Positions 16,144 through 24,823 of a DNA stretch of 64,000 nt are shown here, piece after piece (the first letter of the stretch is position 1; each line of letters starts with the position of its first letter). A program made the translations under genes and the position numbers. A model generated the notes under the pieces. It saw only the letters and a program-made list of their open reading frames with translations. It made no database searches and was not told where the DNA came from. Source of the DNA: Lacihabitans sp. CCS-44 (GTDB taxonomy: Bacteria; Bacteroidota; Bacteroidia; Cytophagales; Spirosomataceae); assembly GCF_024343735.1 (NCBI RefSeq), contig NZ_RJUE01000005.1, forward strand, positions 52,834 to 116,833. Direction: 5' to 3'.

Positions 16144-16515
16144 ATGGAAGTTTCTGGAAATATCAAAGTAATAAACCCTGAGCAACAAGTAAGCCCTACT
16201 TTTAAGAAGAGAGAATTGGTAGTGACTACCGAAGAGACTTATCCTCAGCACATAATGATAGAGTTTACGCAAGATAAATGTGATTTATTAAACAGCTACG
16301 CCATTGGCGATGCCGTGAAGGTGTCTATAAACCTAAGAGGTAGAGAGTGGCAAAGCCCGCAAGGCGAAACAAGATATTTCAACAGTATCCAAGGTTGGAG
16401 AATAGAAAAAGAAAGCGGAGCTAATCAGGCACCAGCTGCTTCTGCATCTTCAGCACCAGATACTCCGGCACCGATTCCGGCTGCCCTAGAAGGAGAAGAC
16501 GATTTGCCGTTTTAA
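16144..16515 (+). CDS. DUF3127 protein with an SSB-like acidic tail
   Basis: 123 residues. The DUF3127 core (residues 1-90: GNIKVINPEQQVSPTFKKRE, YPQHIMIEFTQDKCDLL, VKVSINLRGREW) has the look of an OB fold. A Pro/Ala-rich linker follows and the protein ends EGEDDLPF, very like the DDDIPF tip that single-stranded-DNA-binding proteins use to recruit partners. A nucleic-acid binding or partner-docking role is inferred. TATATTTG box at 16105-16112. Confidence 0.8.
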   Translation: MEVSGNIKVINPEQQVSPTFKKRELVVTTEETYPQHIMIEFTQDKCDLLNSYAIGDAVKVSINLRGREWQSPQGETRYFNSIQGWRIEKESGANQAPAASASSAPDTPAPIPAALEGEDDLPF

Positions 16516-16570
16516 TATTTAGGAAAGATATTTATTTTGAGAAAGACATGCTGAGAGGTGTGTCTTTTTT

Positions 16571-17455
16571 TTAGTCAGTCAGGACAAGTTCTACGGCTAG
16601 AGTGTGAAATTTGCCCTTGAAATCTTTATGATTTGTCGGCCATTCCGATTGCTTATGCCATTTAGAATTTTTGAAATATGTCCAAGCATAGTTTTCTTTT
16701 TCCATATTTCCACCGAACCATGGTGAATATTCTGTTTTCTTTATTTTCCCCTTTTTCCCTTGTTGTGCGTATTCAAATACAAATCTATTTTGTTCTATGA
16801 TTAGCCATTCAGCCCCGATTATTAAACCACTTTCTGGGAATTTGATGTTTAAACTCTCGATATTGATTTCTGTGACTTTTAAACCTTTTTTACACGTTCC
16901 AACTATGTTTTGGTCAAAATAAAACTCGGAAGGTTCGCCGTTTTCCCCTGGTTTGTAAAGTCTAATATTGAAAACAGATTTTTTTATCTCGCTACGAGTT
17001 ACGATTTTTATTGATTTTATGAATCTAGTTTTCGAAATTGATTCTGAATAGGGAATGTATTTAGCGTTTATTTGAGGCAAGCCACGGTTTGCAAAAAAAG
17101 CATCCGAATCTTTTTTACTTACTTTGCCCACGAAGTTTGAATTTTTATTTCTTTTTGGGTTGACCAAAATCTCATCCAAGTCAATAATTTGTTGCTCAAG
17201 TAAAATAATTTCACGAATTTCTTCAGTTTTTATTTTCAATATTTTGTATCCAACCGCTGAAAAAACAATAACATCATTAGACTTTAAATTTGGCAAAACA
17301 AATTCTCCTTTTTCATTGGCCGAAACGCCTATGTTTTGGTTTTCTACGCCAACATTTACAAATGGAATTAGTTCTTTGGTTTTAGAATCTTTGACGACTC
17401 CTATTGTTTGAGCGAAGCTTAGCTGGTGGATAAATAGTAAAATGAGGATTTTCAT
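16571..17455 (-). CDS. Exported protein with carboxypeptidase-regulatory-like domain
   Basis: 294 residues. Signal peptide MKILILLFIHQLSFAQ, then residues 17-95 form a CarboxypepD_reg-like Ig fold (GVVKDSKTKELIPFVNVGVE, NEKGEFVLPNL, IVFSAVGYK), the domain that precedes many Bacteroidota outer-membrane proteins. The rest is beta-rich without a recognised domain; no TonB-dependent receptor plug follows. Location periplasmic or outer membrane. Function unknown. Confidence 0.75.
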   Translation of the reverse strand: MKILILLFIHQLSFAQTIGVVKDSKTKELIPFVNVGVENQNIGVSANEKGEFVLPNLKSNDVIVFSAVGYKILKIKTEEIREIILLEQQIIDLDEILVNPKRNKNSNFVGKVSKKDSDAFFANRGLPQINAKYIPYSESISKTRFIKSIKIVTRSEIKKSVFNIRLYKPGENGEPSEFYFDQNIVGTCKKGLKVTEINIESLNIKFPESGLIIGAEWLIIEQNRFVFEYAQQGKKGKIKKTEYSPWFGGNMEKENYAWTYFKNSKWHKQSEWPTNHKDFKGKFHTLAVELVLTD

Positions 17456-17630
17456 TAATAATGGTTTTTATGTGAATACTAAAATGGTAAACGATTTTGA
17501 ATTTAGGAAATTGCTTGTTAAAACAAAGCAGTAACTATTTTATACATGTTTTTTTGTATTGAAGTTTGCTTTGACGATAATGGAGATTTAAAGTCACATT
17601 TTTCATTAAATTTTTTTATAATCAACAAAA

Positions 17631-17655
17631 AAGCCAACGCAGTTCGCATTGGCTT
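17631..17655 (-). terminator. Terminator of tpiA
   Basis: Arms AAGCCAA (17631-17637) and TTGGCTT (17649-17655), extended inside by a GC/GC pair, followed on the minus strand by TTTTTT. Located 51 bases after the tpiA stop. Confidence 0.8.
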
Positions 17656-17706
17656 CTTTGGCGGTCTTACCTTCGGTACCGACCGACTTATAAAATATTT
17701 TATCTC

Positions 17707-18474
17707 TTACGCCGGAAACGACTTAGAAATATCAGTAAAATCTCTTGATTTGAGTGATGCTCCACCTACAAGACCGCCGTCAACATCAGGTTGAGAGAAT
17801 AATTCTACTGCATTGCCAGCACCTACGCTACCACCATATAGGATTGAGATTTCGTCAGCTACAGACTGTCCGTATTTGCTTGCCAAGTGGTCACGCAATA
17901 CTTTGTGCATTTCTTGTGCTTGTGCTGAAGAGGCCGTCACACCAGTACCTATAGCCCAGATAGGTTCGTAAGCGATTACTACTTTTTGCAAAGCTTCAGC
18001 CGAAAGATGGAAAAGACTGTTGGTCAATTGACCACAAACAAAATCGAAATGTATGCCTGCCTCACGCTGAGCCAAAGTTTCTCCACAACAGAATATTGGC
18101 GTTAAGCCCTCTGCCAAAATAGCGTCAACTTTTTCAGCTATAAATGCATCAGTTTCGGCAAAATACTCACGACGCTCTGAGTGGCCAATGATGATATATT
18201 TTACGCCAACAGAATTCAACATTTGTACCGAAACCTCACCTGTATATGCTCCAGAAGGCTTTGGGTGGCAGTTTTGAGCTGCTATGGATACTTTTGAAGA
18301 ATTTACTAGTTTGGTAAAACTACTCAAATAAGGAAACGGAACGCCCAATATTACGTGAACATTCGGGTTGTTCATTTCGTCGTTTACCATGTTTACCACT
18401 TCTGACAAAAGGATTTGACCTTCTTCAAAAGTTTTGTTCATTTTCCAGTTACCAGCGGCGTATTTTTTTCTCAT
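17707..18474 (-). CDS. tpiA: Triose-phosphate isomerase
   Basis: 255 residues. Interconverts dihydroxyacetone phosphate and glyceraldehyde 3-phosphate in glycolysis. Active-site residues: N9 and K11 (AAGNWKMNK), H98 (IIGHSERR), E170 (VIAYEPIWAIGTG); phosphate loop ILYGGSVGAGNA. Full length. A minus-strand TATCTTTG box (18513-18506) is a likely -7 element about 30 bases before the ATG. Confidence 0.96.
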   Translation of the reverse strand: MRKKYAAGNWKMNKTFEEGQILLSEVVNMVNDEMNNPNVHVILGVPFPYLSSFTKLVNSSKVSIAAQNCHPKPSGAYTGEVSVQMLNSVGVKYIIIGHSERREYFAETDAFIAEKVDAILAEGLTPIFCCGETLAQREAGIHFDFVCGQLTNSLFHLSAEALQKVVIAYEPIWAIGTGVTASSAQAQEMHKVLRDHLASKYGQSVADEISILYGGSVGAGNAVELFSQPDVDGGLVGGASLKSRDFTDISKSFPA

Positions 18475-18676
18475 TTTTTGCTTTCGTTATATTTCAAAAA
18501 TCGCACAAAGATAGGTTTTTAAGCCTAAAAAGGAAAGAATGCTTTTTGAAAATGTCAAAAATTTGGTTTTCTCAGAAAAACTATAATTTTCTGATTTTAA
18601 TGTTTTTTAACATTTTCGTGCTAAACCATATACTACCGTGAAGGTCAAAGCCACATAACAAATAAAAAATGCAATT

Positions 18677-19099
18677 ATGAAAAAGTTAATTATGTCATTG
18701 GCTCTTATTTCGGCACTATCAGTTGGTGTTTTTGCCCAAAAAACTGGAAACGAAGGTAGTAAGCGAGATTTTAATCCTGGGAAAATGGCTGAAAAGCGAA
18801 GCGAAAAATTAAAGGCTGATTTGAAACTGACTGACCAGCAGTTTGCGGCTGTTACCAAGCTTAACAAAGAGTCGGTTGTGAGTCGTGAGGCAGAACGTAA
18901 TGAAATTAAAGCCAAACATGATGCGAAAAAACAGGCCTACAAAAACGAAATGAAAAAGATATTGACTCCAGAGCAATATAAGACTTTCGAAGAAAAAATG
19001 GCTACAAACGAAGCTAGAAGAAGAGAAGGAATGAGAAAAGGAAGAGGCGGAAATCATGGTGAACATCACCATGGTGGGCGTCATGAGCACAAAGGGTAA
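18677..19099 (+). CDS. Spy/CpxP-like periplasmic protein
   Basis: 140 residues. Signal peptide MKKLIMSLALISALSVGVFAQ, then a helical body with two LTxxQ motifs (LTDQQFAAV near 50 and LTPEQYKTF near 95), the mark of the Spy/CpxP/LTXXQ group, and a basic His/Gly-rich tail (GEHHHGGRHEHKG) that could bind metal. A chaperone or metal-stress role is inferred from the family only. Own terminator downstream. Confidence 0.78.
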   Translation: MKKLIMSLALISALSVGVFAQKTGNEGSKRDFNPGKMAEKRSEKLKADLKLTDQQFAAVTKLNKESVVSREAERNEIKAKHDAKKQAYKNEMKKILTPEQYKTFEEKMATNEARRREGMRKGRGGNHGEHHHGGRHEHKG

Positions 19100-19103
19100 A
19101 TCA

Positions 19104-19133
19104 AAAAAGGTCAACGGAAGCGTTGACCTTTTT
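19104..19133 (+). terminator. Terminator after the Spy-like gene
   Basis: AAAAAGGTCAACG (19104-19116) pairs over 13 bp with CGTTGACCTTTTT (19121-19133) around a GAAG loop. The A and T runs make it usable in both directions; a degenerate ATTCGATT-type repeat cluster follows to 19208. Confidence 0.88.
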
Positions 19134-19208
19134 CTGTATTTTTCAATTTAAAAATTAGTTAATCGAACCAATCGTCAATCGAATCAATCGTCAATCGAAT
19201 TAATCGAA

Positions 19209-19931
19209 TCATTCGATAACCATATTGTGATAAACGTTCTGCACGTCATCATCTTCGTCGAGTTTTTCTAATAACTTATCAAGGTCAGCGGCATCAGCTT
19301 CGCTTAGTTTTTTGGTGTCGGTTGGTATTCTTTCGAAGTCAGCATGAAGTAGCTCTAGACCTTTTTCTTCTAAAAATTTCTGAATTGCTCCGTAGGCTGT
19401 AAATTCACCGTATATATTTATTTGGTCGTGTTCTTCATCCAAAAACACATCATCTGCACCGAAGTCTATCAATTCAAACTCTAGTTCCTCTAAATCTACT
19501 CCAGGCGTATTTGCTATTTTGAAAATGCATTTTCTCTCAAAAATAAAATCAAGCATGCCATTGGTGCCCAGATTGCCATTGCATTTAGTAAAATAGCTTC
19601 TGACATTGGCCACGGTACGGTTGTTGTTGTCTGTGGTGCATTCTACCAATACCGCCACGCCGTGCATTCCGTAGCCTTCTAGCACCATTTCTTTGTAATC
19701 CTCTTGGTCTTTTGAAGAAGCTTTTTTGATGGCATTCTCCACATTCACTTTTGGCATGTTGGCGGCCTTGGCGTTCTGAATGACCGCTCTCAAACGTGAG
19801 TTTGTGGTAGGGTCAGGTCCGCCAGATTTTACGGCCATCACAATGTCCTTGCCTATACGTGTAAACACCTTGGCCATAGAAGACCAACGTTTCATTTTGC
19901 GTGCTTTTCTAAATTCAAATGCTCTTCCCAT
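19209..19931 (-). CDS. yebC: YebC/PmpR-family protein
   Basis: 240 residues. MGRAFEFRKARKMKRW at the start, KVFTRIGKDIVMAVKSGG and NSRLRAVIQNAKAANMPK are conserved family segments. YebC-family proteins were annotated as DNA-binding regulators; recent work links some members to translation of proline-rich or stalled sequences. Which role applies here cannot be read from sequence. Minus strand, converging with the Spy-like gene. Confidence 0.92.
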   Translation of the reverse strand: MGRAFEFRKARKMKRWSSMAKVFTRIGKDIVMAVKSGGPDPTTNSRLRAVIQNAKAANMPKVNVENAIKKASSKDQEDYKEMVLEGYGMHGVAVLVECTTDNNNRTVANVRSYFTKCNGNLGTNGMLDFIFERKCIFKIANTPGVDLEELEFELIDFGADDVFLDEEHDQINIYGEFTAYGAIQKFLEEKGLELLHADFERIPTDTKKLSEADAADLDKLLEKLDEDDDVQNVYHNMVIE

Positions 19932-20011
19932 AGATTTTCTGAAATTTCAAGGTGCAAAATTAACCAAAATCATTACGATTCCACATTTGCAATTGATTTT
20001 TTCAAGATTCT

Positions 20012-20638
20012 TTACTTTCGTGCTTTATAAGGCAAGGCTCCAATGAGATTCTGAACTGCCCTTACGGCTAAGTCTTGGGGCGAATCCATTCTGTTGCTGA
20101 TGTCCTGAAAGCTCTGATTTTGCCAAACCAATACGCCAGAATCAGCATCAATTAGTTGGAGTTGTGTATTCATGCCGTTGCGGCCTGCAAAGTTTCTCAT
20201 CGAAAACTGCATCTCGGTTTCGCCCCATATCACTGCATCCACTCCAAGTAGGCGAGCCAGTTTGCCTTTGTCAATTGATTTCAATTCTGAAAATCTGATG
20301 TTTTCACTTTGAAGTGTTTTGTTGGTGGTTAAAAAATCCTGAACGGTAAAGTCAAGTCTTTTTTTCTCTGCCCTGCGAGCCAGCATGTTAAAAGTAGTTT
20401 TTTGCAAGTCCAGTCCAGCCACACGCTCCTGTTCTTGCCAATTACTTTGGCCTCTTCCGCCTCTGCTTATGGCTTTGTATTCCTCGTTGAAACTTACTTT
20501 AAAGGGCAAAATAGCTATCCTTTTGTGCATTTCAAGTGCCGAATTCGCATTTTCAGCTAAAAAACTTTGGTTGGTTTTGCAAGCCAAAACATTTATGACT
20601 AAGCCCAAAACTATTCCTAATTTTAAGAATGCTTTCAT
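20012..20638 (-). CDS. Lipoprotein of CsgG/GNA1162-like fold, hypothetical
   Basis: 208 residues. MKAFLKLGIVLGLVINVLAC is a lipoprotein signal with Cys 20. The body contains RIAILPFKVSF, LLGVDAVIWGETEMQFS and TQLQLIDADSGVLVWQNQ, the alternating pattern seen in CsgG/FlgO/DUF799-like lipoproteins that bind or form outer-membrane assemblies. No membrane-spanning hairpin region as in CsgG is visible. Function unknown. Confidence 0.7.
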   Translation of the reverse strand: MKAFLKLGIVLGLVINVLACKTNQSFLAENANSALEMHKRIAILPFKVSFNEEYKAISRGGRGQSNWQEQERVAGLDLQKTTFNMLARRAEKKRLDFTVQDFLTTNKTLQSENIRFSELKSIDKGKLARLLGVDAVIWGETEMQFSMRNFAGRNGMNTQLQLIDADSGVLVWQNQSFQDISNRMDSPQDLAVRAVQNLIGALPYKARK

Positions 20639-20687
20639 TTATATCTAGAGTGTTTTTTGTGAATATAAAACGAATTTTTATTCAAAA

Positions 20688-21689
20688 TTATGCGTCAACT
20701 TCCAAAACCATTTTTCCTGTATTTTCACCTGCGAAAAGCTTTATTAGGGTCTCAGGAAAAGCCTTTATTCCACCTTTTTCTATATAGAAATTTGCATTTA
20801 ATTTTCCTGCCAATATCCAACCAGCCATCTCTTTTGCAGCTTCACCATATCTGGCATAGTTGTCAAAAACCACTATTCCTTCCATTCTGGCTCGGTTCAC
20901 CAGCAGGGAAAGATAGTTTTTTGGTCCTTCAGGCTTAGTGGAGTTGTACTGCGAAATTGCCCCGCAAACAACTATACGAGCTTTTTTGTTGATTAGCGTC
21001 AACACGGTGTCTAATATTTCGCCACCCACGTTATCAAAATAAATATCCACACCAGCTGGACATGCTTCTTTTATGTTTTTTCTAAGATTTCCCGCTTTAT
21101 AATCTATACATGCATCAAAGCCCAATTCATTCATTACATAATCACACTTATCTTGTCCGCCGGCAATTCCCACTACACGGCAGCCTTTTATTTTGGCTAT
21201 TTGTCCCACCACGCTACCCACGGCTCCGGCTGCTCCCGAAACCACAACTGTCTCACCCTCTTTGGGTTGTCCGATATCTAACAAACCAAAATAGGCTGTA
21301 AGGCCCGACATGCCCAGCGTGCCGAGATAAGCAGGCAAAGGGAAAATTTTTGGATCAACTTTTACAAAATCCTTTCCTTCGGAAATAGCATACTCTTGCA
21401 CTCCAGTGGCAGTGTTTACAAATTCGCCTACTTCGAATTTTGGGTTTTTTGATGCTATGACTTCACCAATAGATAATGCCCTCATGGTTTCGCCTATTTC
21501 AACAGGCTTGATGTAGCTTTTGGAGTCATTCATCCAGCCACGCATGGCGGGGTCTATAGAAATGTATTTGGTTTTGACTAATACCTCGCCTTCGGCCATT
21601 TCAGGAAGCTCCACGGTTTCTATTCTCCAGCATTCTGAGGTCGGCGTTCCTACAGGTCTTTGATTGAGTAATATTCGGGTATTTTGCAT
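20688..21689 (-). CDS. NADP-dependent medium-chain oxidoreductase (PTGR/CurA-like)
   Basis: 333 residues. Zinc-free MDR family: N-terminal GroES-like part (VLVKTKYISIDPAMRGWMND) and Rossmann domain with TVVVSGAAGAVGSVVGQIAKIKGCRVVGIAGG. Members such as leukotriene B4 dehydrogenase and CurA reduce alpha,beta-unsaturated carbonyls using NADPH. Substrate unknown. Single gene. Confidence 0.88.
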   Translation of the reverse strand: MQNTRILLNQRPVGTPTSECWRIETVELPEMAEGEVLVKTKYISIDPAMRGWMNDSKSYIKPVEIGETMRALSIGEVIASKNPKFEVGEFVNTATGVQEYAISEGKDFVKVDPKIFPLPAYLGTLGMSGLTAYFGLLDIGQPKEGETVVVSGAAGAVGSVVGQIAKIKGCRVVGIAGGQDKCDYVMNELGFDACIDYKAGNLRKNIKEACPAGVDIYFDNVGGEILDTVLTLINKKARIVVCGAISQYNSTKPEGPKNYLSLLVNRARMEGIVVFDNYARYGEAAKEMAGWILAGKLNANFYIEKGGIKAFPETLIKLFAGENTGKMVLEVDA

Positions 21690-21790
21690 CGGTTTTGTTG
21701 ATTTTTAGTACAAGCATAACAATTTTTGCTGAGAAAAGTACAGTTTTATATCGATTCTGTTTTTTATCGTAAATAATTTAGAGAAAGGTT

Positions 21791-21820
21791 TTTGTAAAAA
21801 GAAATAAATTAATATCTTTG
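21791..21820 (+). promoter_or_regulatory. Promoter of rpmG
   Basis: TTTG (21791-21794, within TTTTTG), an 18-base spacer and TATCTTTG (21813-21820): a near-consensus Bacteroidota promoter 35 bases before rpmG. Confidence 0.8.
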
Positions 21821-21855
21821 CAGCCCGATTTAGAAAAAGATAATATTTTATAATA

Positions 21856-22038
21856 ATGGCAAAGAAAGGAAACAGAGTTCAGGTTATATTAGAATGTACC
21901 GAGCACAAGACCACAGGTCAGCCAGGAATGTCTAGATACATTACTACCAAAAACCGTAAGAATACTACGTCGCGTTTGGAGTTGAAGAAGTACAATCCTG
22001 TATTGAAAAAAGTTACAGTACACAAAGAAATCAAGTAA
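21856..22038 (+). CDS. rpmG: 50S ribosomal protein L33
   Basis: 60 residues: [18 protein letters not shown], then [22 protein letters not shown], the L33 signature. The four zinc cysteines of C+ L33 proteins are absent (only one Cys), so this is the zinc-independent C- type. In many Bacteroidota rpmB stands directly before rpmG; here it does not. Confidence 0.95.
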   Translation: MAKKGNRVQVILECTEHKTTGQPGMSRYITTKNRKNTTSRLELKKYNPVLKKVTVHKEIK

Positions 22039-22097
22039 TTTGTTTGAATTATGGCTTAGGCCAAAGTCGAACATCAAACATTTAACATAAAAATACA

Positions 22098-22250
22098 ATG
22101 GCAAAGAAAGTAGTTGCGACCCTTAGGGATAAATCGGCGTTGAAGAGTTTTGCGAAAGTTATCAAAGCTGTAAAGTCTGACAAAACTGGTGCTTATTCAT
22201 TTAAAGAAGAGATGGTTGCGGTTGACAACATCGCTGAAGCTTTAAAGTAA
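22098..22250 (+). CDS. DUF4295 micro-protein next to rpmG
   Basis: 50 residues from ATG 22098 to TAA 22250: begins MAKKVVATLRDKSALKSFAK and ends DNIAEALK. Below the usual length cut-off for gene calling. Small basic DUF4295 proteins sit after rpmG in many Bacteroidota and are suspected ribosome-associated proteins. 59 bases after rpmG and before a shared terminator. Confidence 0.85.
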   Translation: MAKKVVATLRDKSALKSFAKVIKAVKSDKTGAYSFKEEMVAVDNIAEALK

Positions 22251-22272
22251 TAAGTTTTCAATGATATTTATG

Positions 22273-22302
22273 AAAGCCTTGCCGTTTCGGTTAAGGCTTT
22301 TT
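22273..22302 (+). terminator. Terminator of rpmG-DUF4295
   Basis: AAAGCCTT (22273-22280) pairs with AAGGCTTT (22293-22300), with an inner CCG/CGG stem, followed by TTG TTTTG. Confidence 0.8.
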
Positions 22303-22331
22303 GTTTTGTAAAACATTTTGGTTCTTAATTT

Positions 22332-22359
22332 GCTGGCTGAGCGTAGCCGAAGCCGTGAG
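22332..22359. repeat. REP-like element copy 2
   Basis: gctggctgagcgtagccgaa followed by gccgtgag: the same GGCTGAGCG/AGCCGAAGCC core as at 6021-6045, here between the rpmG terminator and the thioesterase gene. Confidence 0.7.
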
Positions 22360-22385
22360 TTCCGAGTAATGAGTTTTTTAAAGTA

Positions 22386-22781
22386 TTGAAACCTAGAATA
22401 TACCAACATATTGTAAAAGTCGCTGAGGCTGATATTGACGAGCTAAATCATGTGAACAACGTGGTCTATTTCAACTATTTGCAGCAAGCGGCTATGGCTC
22501 ATTGGTATTCTTCTGTACCTTCTGCAGTTTCTGATGGGATGCGTTGGGTGGTTAAAAAACATGAAATAGAATATTTCAAACCGGCTTTTTTAGGAGACGA
22601 GATCATTGTCAAAACTTGGGTCGATAATTTTTCTGGAGTTACGTCTGACCGTCACTATGAAATCTACAAGGATGATGTCCTAATTGTAAAAGCCCGTACA
22701 CTTTGGGTAGCCCTTGACCCTCATACTATGCGACCCACACGAGTTCCTGCTGATTTGTGGGAGAGGTATTTTGGGGAGTAG
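22386..22781 (+). CDS. Hot-dog fold acyl-CoA/acyl-ACP thioesterase
   Basis: 131 residues. The hot-dog motif region DIDELNHVNNVVYFNYLQQA resembles the HVNN signature of acyl-ACP thioesterases more than YbgC. The start must be TTG 22386, since the family N-terminus (KPRIYQHIVKVAEADID) is complete and no ATG is in frame upstream before the REP-like element. Hydrolyses acyl thioesters; chain length unknown. Confidence 0.85.
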   Translation: MKPRIYQHIVKVAEADIDELNHVNNVVYFNYLQQAAMAHWYSSVPSAVSDGMRWVVKKHEIEYFKPAFLGDEIIVKTWVDNFSGVTSDRHYEIYKDDVLIVKARTLWVALDPHTMRPTRVPADLWERYFGE

Positions 22782-22784
22782 TAT

Positions 22785-23156
22785 TTAGGATATTTCTAGA
22801 ATCACTGCATTTAAACCATTGATTTTTCCGAAATATTTGTCAGCGGTAATGAGCGGTATGTTCAGATAAAGAGAAGTGGCTGCAATAATTGCATCAGGAA
22901 TTTTTATTTTATTGTACTGTTTTAGATCGATTGTAATGTCTTTAATTGAGTCATTCAAGTCAAAAATGACACAATTTTTTAGAAGTTCTTTTATTATCAA
23001 TTTTTCTTCTTTAGAAATATTGAGGTTGCCTAAGAGTTCTATTTCGGTTATAAAGGAAATTGCATAAGAATATTCTTCAAAGACTTTTACCTCTTCTTTA
23101 CCCTCTAATAAATATATTACAAAGTTGGTATCAGCTATGAAATCAATCCCATTCAT
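22785..23156 (-). CDS. PIN-domain toxin (VapC-like)
   Basis: 123 residues from ATG 23156. PIN-domain acidic residues: D in FIADTNFVIYLLEG, E in FITEIELLG, D in KIPDAIIAATSLYLNIPLITADKYF. Such toxins are Mg2+-dependent RNases, often against tRNA or rRNA. The ATG is 14 bases inside the upstream antitoxin gene. Confidence 0.87.
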   Translation of the reverse strand: MNGIDFIADTNFVIYLLEGKEEVKVFEEYSYAISFITEIELLGNLNISKEEKLIIKELLKNCVIFDLNDSIKDITIDLKQYNKIKIPDAIIAATSLYLNIPLITADKYFGKINGLNAVILEIS

Positions 23157-23301
23157 TTCTTGCTTTTTTCTGAAACTCCAAACCGTCAATATTTCTTTTC
23201 AGCTTACCAAAAAAGTCTTTTAAATTGCCTTTTTTTGGACTAGAATGCAATAACTTCTTAATTTCTTTTGGGTCAGAATTCTTATTTATCTCAATGACCA
23301 T
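23143..23301 (-). CDS. VapB-like antitoxin, 52 residues
   Basis: Read directly on the minus strand from ATG 23301 to TGA 23143; too short for most gene callers. It begins MVIEINKNSDPKEIKKLL and ends LEFQKKARNEWD. The ending (Q-K-K-x-R-N-E-W) is the pattern I know from short antitoxins paired with PIN toxins in Bacteroidota. The first half would be the dimer/DNA-binding part and the second the toxin-binding tail. 14-base overlap with the toxin start. Confidence 0.78.
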   Translation of the reverse strand: MVIEINKNSDPKEIKKLLHSSPKKGNLKDFFGKLKRNIDGLEFQKKARNEWD

Positions 23302-23452
23302 AGTTTTTAATAATTTAGAATGTTCAAAAATACCAATTTTTCAACATAAATATGTACTCTACCTAAAATTTGATGTAACAGCTTAAGAATCAAAATAACC
23401 TCAATCTGAATAAAATTTGATAAATTTGCATACAACACTCAATCTCTGATAA

Positions 23453-24409
23453 ATGGGCTTATTTGATTTTTTTAGTAAAGAAAAAAAAGAAACACTCGAC
23501 AAAGGTCTGGAAAAATCCAAAACCAGTATTTTCGATAAAATTTCTAAGGCAATTGTGGGTAAATCCACGGTTGATGAGGAGGTTTTGGATGAACTGGAGG
23601 AAATTTTGATAAGTTCTGATGTAGGTGTGGAGACTACTATCAAAATCATTAAGCGTATAGAAGTCCGTGTGGCCAGAGATAAATTTACGAATACAGCCGA
23701 ATTGGATGTAATTCTGAGAGAGGAGATTGCGGAACTTTTGCAAGAAAATAACTCACAAGATGTGCAAAATAGTTTCGAAACCGAAAACTTGCCAAAACCT
23801 TATGTGTTGATGGTGGTAGGTGTAAATGGTGTCGGAAAAACTACTACGATTGGAAAGCTAGCCCATAATTTTCAGAAAAATGGCAAAAAAGTAGTGCTTG
23901 GTGCTGCGGATACATTTAGGGCGGCTGCTGTGGATCAGCTAAAACTTTGGGGTGAACGAGTAGGTGTTGAGGTAATAGATCACGGGATGAATACAGACCC
24001 CTCTTCGGTGGCTTATGACGCCATTAAAGTGGGTGTAGAAAAAGGAGCCGACGTAATTATAATTGATACAGCTGGTAGATTACACACCAAAGTAAACCTG
24101 ATGAATGAGTTAGGGAAAATTAAACGTGTGATGCAAAAGATTCTTCCAGAAGCACCTCACGAAGTGATGTTGGTTTTGGATGGAAGTACTGGCCAAAATG
24201 CCGTAATCCAAGCAAGAGAATTTACAAAAGTGACGGAGGTAAATTCATTGACCATTACAAAATTGGATGGAACTGCCAAGGGCGGAGTGGTGATAGGCAT
24301 TTCAGACGAATTTAAAATTCCAGTAAAATACATTGGTGTAGGTGAAAAAATGGAGGACCTACAGGTATTCAACAAAATGGCTTTTGTGGATTCGTTGTTT
24401 AAGAAATAG
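23453..24409 (+). CDS. ftsY: Signal recognition particle receptor FtsY
   Basis: 318 residues. NG domain of SRP GTPases: P-loop GVNGVGKTTTIGKLA, ADTFRAAAVDQL, DTAGR, TKLDGTAKGG, GVGEKMEDLQVF. The N-terminal A domain is very short (about 20 residues), usual for Bacteroidota. Docks SRP-ribosome complexes at the membrane. Starts at ATG 23453; a TAAATTTG box lies about 30 bases upstream. Confidence 0.95.
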   Translation: MGLFDFFSKEKKETLDKGLEKSKTSIFDKISKAIVGKSTVDEEVLDELEEILISSDVGVETTIKIIKRIEVRVARDKFTNTAELDVILREEIAELLQENNSQDVQNSFETENLPKPYVLMVVGVNGVGKTTTIGKLAHNFQKNGKKVVLGAADTFRAAAVDQLKLWGERVGVEVIDHGMNTDPSSVAYDAIKVGVEKGADVIIIDTAGRLHTKVNLMNELGKIKRVMQKILPEAPHEVMLVLDGSTGQNAVIQAREFTKVTEVNSLTITKLDGTAKGGVVIGISDEFKIPVKYIGVGEKMEDLQVFNKMAFVDSLFKK

Positions 24410-24505
24410 GGCTAATTTTATAATTTGGCAATGGGATAATGATATAGACTGTTGAATATTAATCAATTAGAGAAAATAGTAATATTTGTAATGTAAATTA
24501 ATTCG

Positions 24506-24823
24506 ATGATACATCCTTCAATACAGATAATGTTACCAAAACTTGCTGAGCTTTTTGTTAAGCATCAAGTTAAAAACGCTTTCGTATTTGGTTCAGCTGT
24601 TACCGAAAAATTTAACAATAAAAGTGATGTAGATTTTTTGGTAAATCTCAAAGAAAATATAGATCCAGTTGAAGCAGGAGAACATTTATGGGATTTGCAA
24701 GACGAATTGGCCGAGCTTTTAAAAAGAGAGGTTGATTTGGTTACAGAAAGGTCATTGAAAAATCCATATTTTATTGACGTCTTGAATCAAACCAAAGTGG
24801 CTATTTATGGACAGAAAGATTAA
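24506..24823 (+). CDS. MNT-type nucleotidyltransferase (antitoxin)
   Basis: 105 residues. The minimal nucleotidyltransferase motif FVFGSAVTEKFNNKSDVDFLV (GS-x10-DxD) is intact, with a third acidic position in REVDLVTE. In characterised MNT/HEPN pairs the MNT protein neutralises the HEPN toxin by AMPylating it. Overlaps the HEPN gene by 17 bases. Confidence 0.88.
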   Translation: MIHPSIQIMLPKLAELFVKHQVKNAFVFGSAVTEKFNNKSDVDFLVNLKENIDPVEAGEHLWDLQDELAELLKREVDLVTERSLKNPYFIDVLNQTKVAIYGQKD

